From positions 3,635,628 through 3,699,627 of the forward strand of contig NZ_CP116619.1 in assembly GCF_030409055.1 (NCBI RefSeq): 64,000 bases of DNA. Direction: 5' to 3'. Below the pieces are notes generated by a model that ran no database searches, was not told where the DNA came from, and saw only the letters and a program-made list of their open reading frames with translations. Below, piece by piece: positions 48,933 through 58,407 of this stretch. This DNA comes from Trichocoleus desertorum NBK24. GTDB taxonomy: Bacteria; Cyanobacteriota; Cyanobacteriia; FACHB-46. Position 1 is the first letter of the stretch; each line of letters starts with the position of its first letter. The translations under genes and the position numbers were made by a program.

Positions 48933-50171
48933 TCAAAAAATTGAGTTAACAGCAGGTGCTTCGGAAGGTAAAGGTTGGTTGAGAGCAGGGGGTGACTTGA
49001 TTTGGCCCACTAAGGAGCGAGCTAACTCAACGGCTTGCCACAGGAGGTCTGGTTGAGCTTCTAATGGCAAAAATTGGGGTTGAGCCTCTGCTAAGGCGAT
49101 CGCGCCTAGAGGGCTTTCAACCGCAGGTAAGGCCAAAGTTTCTAATGGGTCTAACACAGGGGATAGCGAGACTCTGGCATAGCTGCCATAAGCCACTCCA
49201 GCAATATGTTTTTGGCCCGAATTGTTTGGGTCTAGAGTTTGAGCCGCTAGAAGCCCTAGACTGGCTAGCTTCTCGACAGTATGACGGTTCGTTCCTCCTG
49301 CTAATTGCACAAATCCTGGCAAGTTTGCTGCCAACACTTTTTGGCCCAGCTTGACCGCAGCTCTAGTCGCTCCATCTCCAATATCTCCACTCATAGGCCG
49401 ACCATCGGTTTGCCAAACCAAGGCGCAGGTAAGCGGCGAAATGGTTTCGTAGATTGACCAGAGATAGTCGATCAAGCCCTCGCCATCTGGGCAGCTAATC
49501 GCCAACAATTTGAGTTGTCCCGCCCAAGGGGCGATCGCTCGCCACAACCGCTGAAAGTCAGCCAGCCGACCCACTTGTGTATGAATTTCTAGCGCATCTA
49601 CCCCTGCTTGCAGCACTAAGGGCGCGATCGCTTCTGGGGTAAACACATGAGCGCGGGTAGTGATTTGCTGAATTGGGCAGATAGGCAAACACCGTCCACA
49701 ACCATAGCAACGGGCATCTATAACTCCAGAAAATTGCTCCGCTTGGTTTTGCTGTGGTTGTTCAAAGACTGGTTGCTCAAAAGCTGATTGCTTAAAGACA
49801 ATTGCTTGGGCAGGACAGATGGTCTCGCAAGGGCGAGGGCAGTCAGGTGGACATAAAGCTGGGTTAAATTCTGCTTTGCGAAAGTGGGGATCTTCGCCAT
49901 CATTCAAACTCACCATCAGCCAGGGACGGCCTCTCCAAGCAAGGGCGGGATGCTGAGCGGCGATCGCAATTTGGTCCGCTGTGTCTAGAGCGGCTTGGGC
50001 GATCGCAATTACTGCTGGGTCTGCGGCAACATCAATACAATCAGCACCAGCCAAAGCATAGGCTAGGGTCAAGTTTCGGACGGCAGGGAGATGTTGGAAA
50101 CTGGCTCCGCAAATCAACTTGAACCAGCGTCCCTCCCTTAGAGAACGTAAGGGATGGTCGAAATTAGTCAC
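48933..50171 (-). CDS. ldpA: LdpA, iron-sulfur circadian input protein
   Basis: A 412-residue cyanobacterial protein; in Synechococcus elongatus LdpA senses redox state and modulates circadian period in response to light. It carries two cysteine clusters typical of [4Fe-4S] binding: CPPDCPRPCETICPA, and CYGCGRCLPICPIQ. Conserved features are WFKLICGASFQHLPAVRNL at the start and AGVDALEIHTQVG. The start is a GTG just after GAAGGT. It lies directly before the Ycf45-like ATPase gene, so they are probably co-transcribed. The cysteine-rich segment contains an inserted Gln/Pro-rich loop (FEQPVFEQPQQNQAEQF). Confidence 0.93.
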   Translation of the reverse strand: MTNFDHPLRSLREGRWFKLICGASFQHLPAVRNLTLAYALAGADCIDVAADPAVIAIAQAALDTADQIAIAAQHPALAWRGRPWLMVSLNDGEDPHFRKAEFNPALCPPDCPRPCETICPAQAIVFKQSAFEQPVFEQPQQNQAEQFSGVIDARCYGCGRCLPICPIQQITTRAHVFTPEAIAPLVLQAGVDALEIHTQVGRLADFQRLWRAIAPWAGQLKLLAISCPDGEGLIDYLWSIYETISPLTCALVWQTDGRPMSGDIGDGATRAAVKLGQKVLAANLPGFVQLAGGTNRHTVEKLASLGLLAAQTLDPNNSGQKHIAGVAYGSYARVSLSPVLDPLETLALPAVESPLGAIALAEAQPQFLPLEAQPDLLWQAVELARSLVGQIKSPPALNQPLPSEAPAVNSIF

Positions 50172-50425
50172 ACCTTCATGCTAATGCCCTCGTAGTAAAA
50201 TGACGAGGCTCTAAATAAAATTTGATCCCGCAACCTCAGTGCAAGGGCTGTTTCCAACTGGGTAGCGTTGGAATTGCTGAGTGATCTTTCGCTACATCTG
50301 TTGTCTTAAGGAACACTTCGCCACCAACCCACTCCAAATCTGGTAGTAGTTTCAGTGGCGATCGCAAATCAGCCCATTCCAAGCCCGATTAACCGCAATT
50401 AGCGTTTGTTAACATTGGCCTACCC

Positions 50426-52351
50426 TTATGCCAAAACCTCGGCTTCACTGGCTGCAAGCTGACGAGCACGGACTTCTAAGTGAACTAAAAGGGCGTTGAT
50501 GTCGGCTGGGTTGACTCCGCCAATGCGGGTGGCTTGGCCTAGGGTGAGCGGCTTGATCTTAGCTAGTTTTTCGCGGGACTCTTTCGAGAGGGTTTCGATC
50601 GCGGCATAGTCGAGGTCAGCGGGCAGCTTTCGGTGTTCTTGACGGGCGATTTGCTCGATTTGGTGTTGTTGGCGGTGTAGGTAGCCTGCATATTTGAGGT
50701 CAATTTCAGCCCCTTCTTTCTCGACACGTTCCAGTTCTGGGTTGCCTAGGCCGTAGTGGTCAAGGTTGACGTAATGGAATCCGGGACGACGAAGCAAATC
50801 GGCTAGAGTGGCAGAGCCTTTGATGGCTTGTTGGGTGTCAGTGGCGATCGCTTTGCCGACGGGATCGTTTTCTTTGATCCGGGTTCCGTGGAGACGTGCT
50901 TTTTCGGCGGTGATGTTGGCTTGCTTACGGCTAAAGAGTTCCCAACGGCGATCGTCAATCAGGCCAATTTCGCGACCGAGGGGGGTGAGGCGTTGGTCGG
51001 CATTGTCGGAGCGCAGCAATAAGCGGTACTCGGAGCGGCTAGTGAGCATGCGGTAAGGTTCGCGTAGGTCTTTGGTGCAGAGGTCGTCGATCAAAGTGCC
51101 GATGTAGCTTTGCTCGCGCGGAAGAATCACCATTTCCTGGTTGTAGGCGTAACGGGCGGCGTTTAGACCTGCGACTAGTCCTTGAGCGGCGGCTTCTTCG
51201 TAACCCGTGGTGCCGTTGATTTGTCCTGCACAAAATAGACCCGCTACTTTCTTGGTCATCAGGGTGGGGTAGCACTGGGTAGCAGGTAGGTAGTCGTATT
51301 CCACGGCGTAGGCGGGCCGCAGCATGGTGCAGTTTTCTAGCCCCGGAAGCGATCGCAGCATTTGCAGTTGCAAGCCTTCTGGCAGTCCGGTAGAGAAGCC
51401 TTGAATGTAGAGTTCTGGAATGTCTCGGCCTTCTGGCTCAATAAAAATTTGGTGGCTCTCTTTGTCGGCAAAGCGCACAATTTTGTCTTCGATACTGGGG
51501 CAGTAGCGTGGCCCTTTGGCATCGACCCAACCACCATAAACCGGAGATAAGTGCAAGTTCTCGCGAATCAGACGGTGAGTTTCAGCCGTAGTGCGAGTCA
51601 GGTGGCAATTCATCTGCTCTCGCTCTACCCACACTTCGGGGTCGAAGCTGAACCAGCGCACATCTTCGTCGGGGGGCTGGGGTTCCATTTTGCTGTAGTC
51701 TACCGATCGCCGATCGACCCGGGCTGGGGTGCCAGTTTTGAGTCGTCCAGTTTCAAAGCCAAGTCGGTTGAGGGTTTCGGTGAGTCCTACGGCAGCAAAT
51801 TCTCCCGCTCGTCCCGCATCCATTGACTTGTTACCGACCCAAATTTTGCCACCCAGAAATGTGCCTGTAGTCAAAACCACAGCTTTGCACTGGAAGGCCA
51901 CGCCAAAGTAAGTTTGCACACCGATCACTTCATCGTTCTCGCCCAAGATCAGGTCGGTGGCCATGCTCTCTCGCAGCACCAAGTTCTCTTGGTTTTCCAC
52001 GATGACTTTCATGATGTTGGCGTATTCGCGCTTGTCGGTCTGTGCGCGTAAGGCCCAAACGGCTGGCCCTCTGGAGTTGTTGAGGATGCGTTTTTGCAGG
52101 TAGGTGCGATCGGCCATTTTACCAATCTCGCCACCCAGAGCATCGGCTTCATGCACGAGTTGAGATTTTGCGGGTCCACCAACGGCTGGGTTACAGGGCT
52201 GCCAAGCAACTTTGTCGAGGTTGAGGGTGAGCAGCATGGTACGGCAACCTAAACGCGCGGAAGCTAGGGCTGCCTCACAACCAGCGTGACCCGCTCCAAC
52301 CACAATTACATCAAAAGCATCTAAAAATTCTACGGAACTTGGCGATCGCAT
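50426..52351 (-). CDS. mnmG: MnmG (GidA), tRNA uridine modification enzyme
   Basis: With MnmE it adds a carboxymethylaminomethyl group to the wobble uridine of several tRNAs, using FAD, NADH, folate and glycine. The 641-residue protein has the FAD-binding [54 protein letters not shown], the Cys-containing [19 protein letters not shown] and the C-terminal [14 protein letters not shown]. Length and motifs are those of the normal protein. It is monocistronic here, divergent from the coiled-coil gene. It is not adjacent to mnmE or rsmG. Confidence 0.97.
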   Translation of the reverse strand: MRSPSSVEFLDAFDVIVVGAGHAGCEAALASARLGCRTMLLTLNLDKVAWQPCNPAVGGPAKSQLVHEADALGGEIGKMADRTYLQKRILNNSRGPAVWALRAQTDKREYANIMKVIVENQENLVLRESMATDLILGENDEVIGVQTYFGVAFQCKAVVLTTGTFLGGKIWVGNKSMDAGRAGEFAAVGLTETLNRLGFETGRLKTGTPARVDRRSVDYSKMEPQPPDEDVRWFSFDPEVWVEREQMNCHLTRTTAETHRLIRENLHLSPVYGGWVDAKGPRYCPSIEDKIVRFADKESHQIFIEPEGRDIPELYIQGFSTGLPEGLQLQMLRSLPGLENCTMLRPAYAVEYDYLPATQCYPTLMTKKVAGLFCAGQINGTTGYEEAAAQGLVAGLNAARYAYNQEMVILPREQSYIGTLIDDLCTKDLREPYRMLTSRSEYRLLLRSDNADQRLTPLGREIGLIDDRRWELFSRKQANITAEKARLHGTRIKENDPVGKAIATDTQQAIKGSATLADLLRRPGFHYVNLDHYGLGNPELERVEKEGAEIDLKYAGYLHRQQHQIEQIARQEHRKLPADLDYAAIETLSKESREKLAKIKPLTLGQATRIGGVNPADINALLVHLEVRARQLAASEAEVLA

Positions 52352-52511
52352 ACCTACGCTTTAACCCATGCAAAGAACCCATGTTTAATCTTAGCGAGTC
52401 CATGTGGGCTTCTATCTCAATCAGCTCTATAACTTCAACACTCTTTTAGGAACTGGGAATATTGGGGTTGCGTGCTGTAGCCGATTCTCTAGCCCAGCCC
52501 AACTTAAAAAC

Positions 52512-53711
52512 ATGCCTCAGTCTGCTCCTTCCAAAAATTCAGCTTGGTGCAATAGGGCCGAAACTGTACTCATTGCAGGTTCTATTGGTAGCTCAGTCGC
52601 AGCGGTTGTGTTGCAGCAAGTCACCTTTGCAGCGATTACATCAATTCAGCTTTCTTTTGTAGTGGGTCTAAATTCTTGGAGCCGCAAACGCTTTGATGAA
52701 GTAAATCAGCAAAACCAAGCTGCTATTACTCAATTGCAGCAACAACTTTCACAAGGGCAAAATTCTTTCGCTCAAATTGAGCAGGCAACACGGCAGCTAC
52801 CCACTCACGAGGAACTTGGAGATCTACAGCACAATCTGGAGCAATTGGAAGCTGACCATCAAAAACGAATTGAGCAATTGCATGAGGAGCTAAGAAATCA
52901 GGAGTGGCAGCTTAGCCAGTCAAGAAATGAATTAACCTCTCTTCATCAAACTCTAAAATCCACTCTACCTGTGGATATGGATTCTTTTCAGAACAGAATT
53001 CATGACTTAAAAGCTCACTTTGAATCAAAAGCTAGAGATTTAGAAAAACAATTTAACCATCAGCCTTTACTTATTCAATTAGAAGGCCAAGTATCCAAGG
53101 CTGAACAAAATATTATTTATCTCCTGAAACTAACCGCAGACCAAAAGAACTTTAAAGGCTTCTTCTCAGACGAATATCAAAATTGGCAAAAGCAGTTTCA
53201 AGAACTAAGTGAGAAGGTGTCGAGGCTGTCTTTACTGGAAAAATTCAACCCAGAAGATGTACGCAGTGATATTCAAATACTTTTGGAAGAAATTCAAGAA
53301 CTAGAGGCTCTGATAAAGAAACCGCTAGAAGTTGATGGAGAACTCGCCCTCAATGATTTGAGGGAACAAATTACCCAACTACAAAAAATGATAAGTTCTG
53401 TAGAGCAGAAAGTAGAGAAAATGAATAAGGATTGTCAGAAAAGCATTAGTTTTTCCAATAAAGGTGAAAATGAGTTAAAGAAGTATTCGAAAGCTTTAGA
53501 AGAAAATGGTTTGAAGCTAGCTGAGAAAATATGTATGCTTGAAAATCGCATTATTAAAATAGAGAAAACAATAATTTCACCACCTCCACCATCCCCACTA
53601 TATACATGCGATCGATGCGGCAAAGCATCTCATTCAATGCTTATAGGAGGACCATTTAATAATTCTCGATATTGCTCCCTAGGATGTATGCGGTCTGACA
53701 GAACAGATTAA
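52512..53711 (+). CDS. Coiled-coil membrane protein with C-terminal zinc-ribbon-like motif
   Basis: The protein (399 residues) starts at MPQSAPSKNSAWCNRAE; an ATG at 52404 would add 36 residues with no ribosome site. A hydrophobic segment follows (LIAGSIGSSVAAVVLQQVTF, about 19-50). A long coiled coil then runs to about residue 350 with repeated QL/EQLE heptads. The C-terminus has CDRCGKASHS then CSLGCMRSD, resembling a four-cysteine zinc site. A TM-plus-coiled-coil N-terminus of this kind is known from many unnamed cyanobacterial proteins. The cysteine tail is unusual. Function unknown; it could tether DNA, RNA or protein to a membrane. Confidence 0.8.
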   Translation: MPQSAPSKNSAWCNRAETVLIAGSIGSSVAAVVLQQVTFAAITSIQLSFVVGLNSWSRKRFDEVNQQNQAAITQLQQQLSQGQNSFAQIEQATRQLPTHEELGDLQHNLEQLEADHQKRIEQLHEELRNQEWQLSQSRNELTSLHQTLKSTLPVDMDSFQNRIHDLKAHFESKARDLEKQFNHQPLLIQLEGQVSKAEQNIIYLLKLTADQKNFKGFFSDEYQNWQKQFQELSEKVSRLSLLEKFNPEDVRSDIQILLEEIQELEALIKKPLEVDGELALNDLREQITQLQKMISSVEQKVEKMNKDCQKSISFSNKGENELKKYSKALEENGLKLAEKICMLENRIIKIEKTIISPPPPSPLYTCDRCGKASHSMLIGGPFNNSRYCSLGCMRSDRTD

Positions 53712-53907
53712 AAACAATTTTGGGAGGTGCTGTGCTCTGGTTATTGAGCTAGCGATCGCACTCCTCTATTGAAGCTTTCTCCATCTAACTGTGACTTTGC
53801 TGATTATCCTGGCGAGTTGCAACAAATACTGAATGATATTGAAGAATTACGAAATACTGAATTTAGAACACCATAATCTCAGAGCCATTCTTCATTTTTA
53901 ATCGCTT

Positions 53908-54228
53908 GTGAAGTACTTCTTTTTGTCAGACGGTTGGACGGTAGGACGAGTGTGGGAGTCAGCAGGGTTATGGAGCGAAGTAGCTTGGCGACGAAAACCA
54001 GACATTGAGAAGATGAACGTCTCAATCTTAGAGCAAGGGGAAAAGCTGTGGCTTTACCGAGTAGAAGATGCAGTGCTGATGGTAGAAGTGAGGCCCACTG
54101 AGTCAGCAGACCTGAATCTCAGCACTCAAGCCATTGGGCAAGTTGTACTCAAGCGCTTAATTACAGCAGAGCAAGTCCTAGAGTGGCTGTCTAGCTCTAG
54201 CTTAGTTTGCACCCAGAAAGACGGCTGA
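53908..54228 (+). CDS. Small conserved cyanobacterial protein
   Basis: A 106-residue protein starting at a GTG (53908). The sequence KYFFLSDGWTVGRVWESAGL is followed by AWRRKPDIEKMNVSI and GEKLWLYRVEDAVLMVEV. It resembles short hypothetical proteins I recall from filamentous cyanobacteria. No motif or membrane segment is seen. Nearby genes give no functional clue. Confidence 0.65.
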   Translation: MKYFFLSDGWTVGRVWESAGLWSEVAWRRKPDIEKMNVSILEQGEKLWLYRVEDAVLMVEVRPTESADLNLSTQAIGQVVLKRLITAEQVLEWLSSSSLVCTQKDG

Positions 54229-54368
54229 GCTTGACATCTAGCGAGCTTTGCGCAAGCGTTCACTCATTCGGGGGAAGAAGATTTTCACCACATCATCCAC
54301 ACTAATCTAATAGGTATTTAAGCCACCTCACGTTCTAGTGCATCACTGTATAACTAGCGGGTTTTGTA

Positions 54369-54572
54369 GTGGGAACTAACTTGGTCGAACAAGCGTATCA
54401 GCGTCTTGCCATCGCTACAGACCTGGTCAGAAGTAGTGTGGATTCCCTAGGGAATATAAAAGAAGTTGGCGATCGCTCAGAAACTAGCTTTGAAGTCTTG
54501 CAAGACCTAACCGTTGCCCTTTACGAACTGGAAAAGCTGGCCCAAGATTTCAACACCTTGCTGAAAAACTGA
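54369..54572 (+). CDS. Small alpha-helical hypothetical protein
   Basis: A 67-codon frame from a GTG at 54369; predicted to be entirely helical (NLVEQAYQRLAIATDLVRSS and ALYELEKLAQDFNTLLKN). It has good codon usage compared with local shadows, but no ribosome site as strong as the neighbours' and no family was recognised. Confidence 0.5.
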   Translation: MGTNLVEQAYQRLAIATDLVRSSVDSLGNIKEVGDRSETSFEVLQDLTVALYELEKLAQDFNTLLKN

Positions 54573-54612
54573 GCCAGTCGGTCTTCTAAATAAGAGCCAA
54601 GCTGCCCGATGG

Positions 54613-56820
54613 CTATGGAGCGGTAGCAGCAGGAGTCGTACCGACAGGGGAGATGGGAGCCGCTCCCAGGTTAGTAATCGATCGCTGAAGAGTAGCGAGA
54701 GCCCGGTTATAGTTCAAAATCGCATTTAGGCGATTGCCTTCCGCTCTAGTCAACTCGTTTTGAGCACTGATTACGTCTGTTTGAGTACCAACCCCTGCCT
54801 GGAAACGCAGCCGTGCCAAACGTAAACTCTCCCGTGCTTGCTCCAAGGCGACCGAAGCTGTCTGAATATTCTCGAAGTTGGATTGTAGGTTAAAGAAAGA
54901 CCGTTCTACATCCAGGCGAACTTGATTTCTCGTATCTGCGAACTGGGTTTCAGAAATTTCCGCATCGATTTCTTCTTGTCTAGCTCTCGCCCTAGCGGCT
55001 CCACCATCAAACAAGTTCCAGTTGACTCTAGCCCCTAGAGAGTAGCTTCTCAAGGCATCTCGGTCATCATCAAATTGATCTTGCAAGCTGGTGTTCAGGA
55101 AAGCGCTTACTTGTGGTCTGTTCTCTGAAAGCGCAATTCGGCGCTGCTGCTCGTTGACTTCCCGTTGTAGCAGTTGTTGCTCTAGCTCGGCCCGATTCTT
55201 AAAAGCTTGGACAATGCTCTGTTCTAGCGAGAGATTCCACAAGCCTGCTATTTCTACAGGGTCTGCCGATGATAAATCAATGGATTGAATAACGTTTAAG
55301 CGCTGCGCCAGTTGCCGTCGAGCCGTCCGCTGATCGCTAAGAGCCTGAGTCAAATCCTGCTGAGAGTTAGCTAGGTCTACTTGAAATCGCAGCACATCAA
55401 AGCGGGTACCAACCCCTGCTCGTTCTAGAGCCAGAGCGTCTCGTAAACTAGCCTGAGCCGTTTCGACCGCAGCTCGCGAAATGCGAACTTGTTCATCGCT
55501 TTGCTGCAAGTCGTAGTAATTGTTCGTGACATCTAACCGTAGTTGCTCTCGCTGCGCTTCAACTTCTAATTCGTTAGAACGCACCTGTTTCTCTGCCGCT
55601 CTAATGGTGGCAGAGCGTCGGCCTGAGGTGAAAATGTCGTAGCTAACGCCAACTGTGCCACTCAAGGACGTGCTGGCAGTATCGCCATCATCAAACTGGG
55701 GTTGTTGTGAGATATTGGCTTGGTTAGAGTCCTGATGCGTGATGTTGGCTTGAGCGGTCACATCGGGGTAATAAGCTGCTTGGGCTTCTCTGAGCGCGGC
55801 ACGGCTTCTTTCTAGAGTTAATCTGGCAACTTGCAGGCTAGGTGTATTGCGTTCGGCTAGGGCGACCGCCTCTTGTAAGGTAATCGGTTGAGTCCCTTGA
55901 ATTTCGACTTCGCTGGGTCTAGTCGGAAACCTCAACGGATTAGGGTCGGGATTGAGATAACCACGGGGAACAGGTCTGATCGATGGGGTGGGATTGCCAG
56001 CAGGAGTTGTGGGAGTTGCGGTTGGTGTGACGGGCAGCGTCGGACTCGAACTATTTGGCTGCACTGGTTGGGGCGATCGCGGTGCTTCAGAACCACTAGG
56101 GTTAGCAGGTTCTAGCGTTGGTAAAGGAGCGCTGGTTTGAGCCGTTTTTTTAGCAGGGGCCGTGGTTTTATCTATGCGCTTTTCTGCTGGCTTCTCGGCT
56201 CGCTTAGGAGTAGCACTAGGCTGCACCTCACTCTCTGCCTGAGTTTTATCTTTAGAGCGGCTAGAGTTTGGCTGAGGGGTTGCTTTCTGAGCTGCTTCTT
56301 CCTGAGCTATCTCCTTCAGTGCTGCCTTCACACCGGAAACGGTAATTTTTTCAGAGCTGGGGGTGGAGCGAATCTTACGACTACTCTTGGTTTTGGGACG
56401 AGTCGTGTTTTTAAGTACCGGATCTTTGGGTGCCGAATCTTTTTGTACTGAGTCGTTCTGAGCCTTGTCCTGGCTAGTTAGGCCAGTCTGTCCTGCGCTC
56501 TTGGAAGTAGCGCTCGTATTAGCAGCACTCTGATTAGCAGAATGCGAGGAGCGAGTAGAGCGGCTAGAGCTAGCCTTAGTCACACGCTTAGAACCAGAGG
56601 TAGTAGCGTCAGAACTATCAGAACTAGTTTTAGTCGTCTGCTCGAAGGTAGAGTCGGAAACGGTAGCGTCAGTCTTAGCAGCACTCTTTGGCGTTGCATC
56701 AGTGGAAGGCTGAGCCGAAGGTTTAGACTGGGCTGCACTGGGTTCGGGGGTACCCAACGTACTGCCCAAGGCGATCGCCGCACTCACACCTACAGCCATC
56801 AAATAGCGAATGGTTTGCAT
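54613..56820 (-). CDS. TolC-family outer membrane protein with long low-complexity N-terminus
   Basis: The C-terminal 410 residues form a TolC-type outer membrane channel, the exit duct of efflux pumps and type I secretion. It has repeats with ITLQEAVALAERNTPSLQVA, VRLDVERSFFNLQSNFENIQ and FQAGVGTQTDVISAQNELTR. The first 25 residues are a signal peptide (MQTIRYLMAVGVSAAIALG). Between these lie about 290 residues rich in Ser, Thr, Lys, Ala and Pro, probably disordered. Typical TolCs lack this region. I chose the ATG at 56820; a longer frame at 56868 would bury the signal peptide. The inner-membrane partner is not in the window. Confidence 0.9.
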   Translation of the reverse strand: MQTIRYLMAVGVSAAIALGSTLGTPEPSAAQSKPSAQPSTDATPKSAAKTDATVSDSTFEQTTKTSSDSSDATTSGSKRVTKASSSRSTRSSHSANQSAANTSATSKSAGQTGLTSQDKAQNDSVQKDSAPKDPVLKNTTRPKTKSSRKIRSTPSSEKITVSGVKAALKEIAQEEAAQKATPQPNSSRSKDKTQAESEVQPSATPKRAEKPAEKRIDKTTAPAKKTAQTSAPLPTLEPANPSGSEAPRSPQPVQPNSSSPTLPVTPTATPTTPAGNPTPSIRPVPRGYLNPDPNPLRFPTRPSEVEIQGTQPITLQEAVALAERNTPSLQVARLTLERSRAALREAQAAYYPDVTAQANITHQDSNQANISQQPQFDDGDTASTSLSGTVGVSYDIFTSGRRSATIRAAEKQVRSNELEVEAQREQLRLDVTNNYYDLQQSDEQVRISRAAVETAQASLRDALALERAGVGTRFDVLRFQVDLANSQQDLTQALSDQRTARRQLAQRLNVIQSIDLSSADPVEIAGLWNLSLEQSIVQAFKNRAELEQQLLQREVNEQQRRIALSENRPQVSAFLNTSLQDQFDDDRDALRSYSLGARVNWNLFDGGAARARARQEEIDAEISETQFADTRNQVRLDVERSFFNLQSNFENIQTASVALEQARESLRLARLRFQAGVGTQTDVISAQNELTRAEGNRLNAILNYNRALATLQRSITNLGAAPISPVGTTPAATAP

Positions 56821-57185
56821 AAGTTTTATTCGGTCTGCAATCCAGAGAAACGTCCAGAAGTCGGGCAACTAACCTTAAGCAGGATACTGGCTGGCAAAGG
56901 CACTTGGCAAATAGTTCAGCTTGGCAACTCCTACACCGCTCTAATTTACTAAGTATGTGAACCAAAAGCACCCTAAAGATATCTTCAAGATTTACCCACT
57001 AAAACTTAGCTAATATTTCTGTAACAACTAGTTAAAATCTCAATCCTTCTGGCTGGAATCATCACGGCCCTTGCTAAATTTTGTAGATCCAGCGATCGCA
57101 GTTTCAGCTTCAGATCACAAAATTCATTGTATTCTTCCTGTAAATTACTCATAACTTTTCGCCTCGCCAGCAGAACCTGCGGCAA
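56821..57185. other. Non-coding gap between the TolC gene and the next gene
   Basis: The divergent gap of 365 bases is AT-rich. I see no repeat, RNA gene or terminator; it presumably holds promoters for both neighbours. Confidence 0.5.
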
Positions 57186-58295
57186 ATGAGGCCGCGATCG
57201 CCTTCTCCAGCAACGATTGAACTGTCACTGAGCGAGCAGTCTATGTCCCAGGATGTCGTAACAAATCAGATGGCCTCAGACTCACTAGAGGGCTCAATGC
57301 CGAGTCCGGTTTGGTCAGTCGAAGACTATGCTGACAAATTGATGGATGAGCTATTTGAGGATGTGGATCGTGTCGTGGAAGGTGGCACCTCACTACCAAC
57401 CGAAACCACGCCGATCGAGACCCCTCCCCTACAAACCCTCGCCATCCCTCAAATGATCTTGGCTTCGGCTTTAATGCCCCGCCAAGGTCTCACCTCTCAG
57501 CCTGTTCGCCATGAAGCATCTGATACGGCGTTAGTAGAAACCGATGGCGCGATTACCAAGCATCGCCCTTTTAGCCAGTCGTTTGATAAGTTGCTGTTGG
57601 GTGCTGCTTGCGCTTCTATCATCGTTACGATTCTCATTTGGTTGGGCAGTCAGGGGAGGCTGGGGAGTTTTTTCTCCGCTAGTAACTCCACCCCAACCGT
57701 TACTACACCCGCCCCCACGGCTAAAGAGCTAGCAGACGCTCAATTTGGGGAGTATGTGCTGCAATCGCTAGAGGTAATCGCTCAACTCGACACCCCAAAC
57801 AAACAAGTTGCAGCAGTTCCTACCACCGCTCCTCAGCCTGTGGGCACTCTACCCACTGTGCCAGTGACGGGTAACTTAGCTCAGCCCCCAACTCGGATTC
57901 CTAGCGCCCTAGAGAGAATCTATACTCTACCCAAGGTACCCCAACGTCCCTACAAGCTTCCTGCGCCTGTAGCACCTGTGGCACCGCGTCCTGTGGTGGT
58001 GCGCCCCGTAGTGCCCATGCCGAACGTGGCTCCTGCGCCTGTTGCTTCTGTGCCTGTAGCACCCGTTGCGCCTGCTGCACCTGCCGCACCCGCGCCTAAA
58101 GTGACTTTGCAAGGGGTTGTAGAGTGGGGCGATCGCTCTGCCGCTTTATTTGAAATTGGTGGCAGCACTCAGCGGATTAACCTAGGCGAAAACATTGGCT
58201 CCAGCGGCTGGACGTTGGTAAAAGTCAACAATCAAGAAGCAGTAATTCGTCGCAATGGTGAGGTGCGATCGGTCTATGTAGGACAGCAGTTTTAA
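57186..58295 (+). CDS. Membrane-anchored Pro/Ala/Val-rich protein with possible GspC/PilP-like end
   Basis: The 369-residue protein has an acidic cytoplasmic part (about 1-135), one membrane segment (LLLGAACASIIVTILIWLG, about 137-156), and an extracytoplasmic part. A Pro-Val/Pro-Ala-rich linker runs from about 255 to 305. The last 60 residues (LQGVVEWGDRSAALFEIGGS; INLGENIGSSGWTLVKVNNQ; AVIRRNGEVRSVYVG) resemble the small beta domain of GspC/PilP, which links secretin to inner membrane parts. That would suggest type IV pilus or secretion assembly, but the similarity is judged by eye only. The ATG at 57186 may not be the true start; the next is 57243. Confidence 0.6.
   Translation: MRPRSPSPATIELSLSEQSMSQDVVTNQMASDSLEGSMPSPVWSVEDYADKLMDELFEDVDRVVEGGTSLPTETTPIETPPLQTLAIPQMILASALMPRQGLTSQPVRHEASDTALVETDGAITKHRPFSQSFDKLLLGAACASIIVTILIWLGSQGRLGSFFSASNSTPTVTTPAPTAKELADAQFGEYVLQSLEVIAQLDTPNKQVAAVPTTAPQPVGTLPTVPVTGNLAQPPTRIPSALERIYTLPKVPQRPYKLPAPVAPVAPRPVVVRPVVPMPNVAPAPVASVPVAPVAPAAPAAPAPKVTLQGVVEWGDRSAALFEIGGSTQRINLGENIGSSGWTLVKVNNQEAVIRRNGEVRSVYVGQQF
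57955..58100. repeat. Pro-Ala/Pro-Val codon repeat
   Basis: GC-rich repeated CCTGTAGCACC/CCTGCGCCT-like units inside the preceding protein's linker encode PVAPVAP/PAAPAP runs. It is a typical coding low-complexity spacer. Confidence 0.7.
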
Positions 58296-58407
58296 GCTGA
58301 CATCAGAAGCCAGTTCTTCGTAAGTTCTTCCTTAAGCTTGTAGCGGACTTTGGGTTACCCCTTGCTACCATCAGACAAAGCTCTATCCGACCGCAGGAGT
58401 TCTGGCC

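Noticed and set aside
50172-50425. Gap between ldpA and mnmG examined for a riboswitch or small gene
   Set aside because: No recognisable motif, frame or strong hairpin.
53769-53876. Possible 35-codon frame starting at TTG with plausible composition (DYPGELQQILNDIEELRN)
   Set aside because: Too short, no ribosome site and no recognised family; it could be the relic of a longer gene but I cannot support it.
56137-56451. 104-codon plus-strand frame opposite the TolC low-complexity region
   Set aside because: Arises from the antisense of Ser/Thr/Lys codons; no ribosome site.
57955-58100. Repeated GC-rich units considered as a CRISPR-like or mini-satellite array
   Set aside because: No regular repeat-spacer structure and the units are codons of a protein linker.
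57901-58168. Three overlapping minus-strand frames rich in Gly, Ala, Arg or Gln
   Set aside because: Antisense of the Pro-Ala/Pro-Val repeat; typical shadows.
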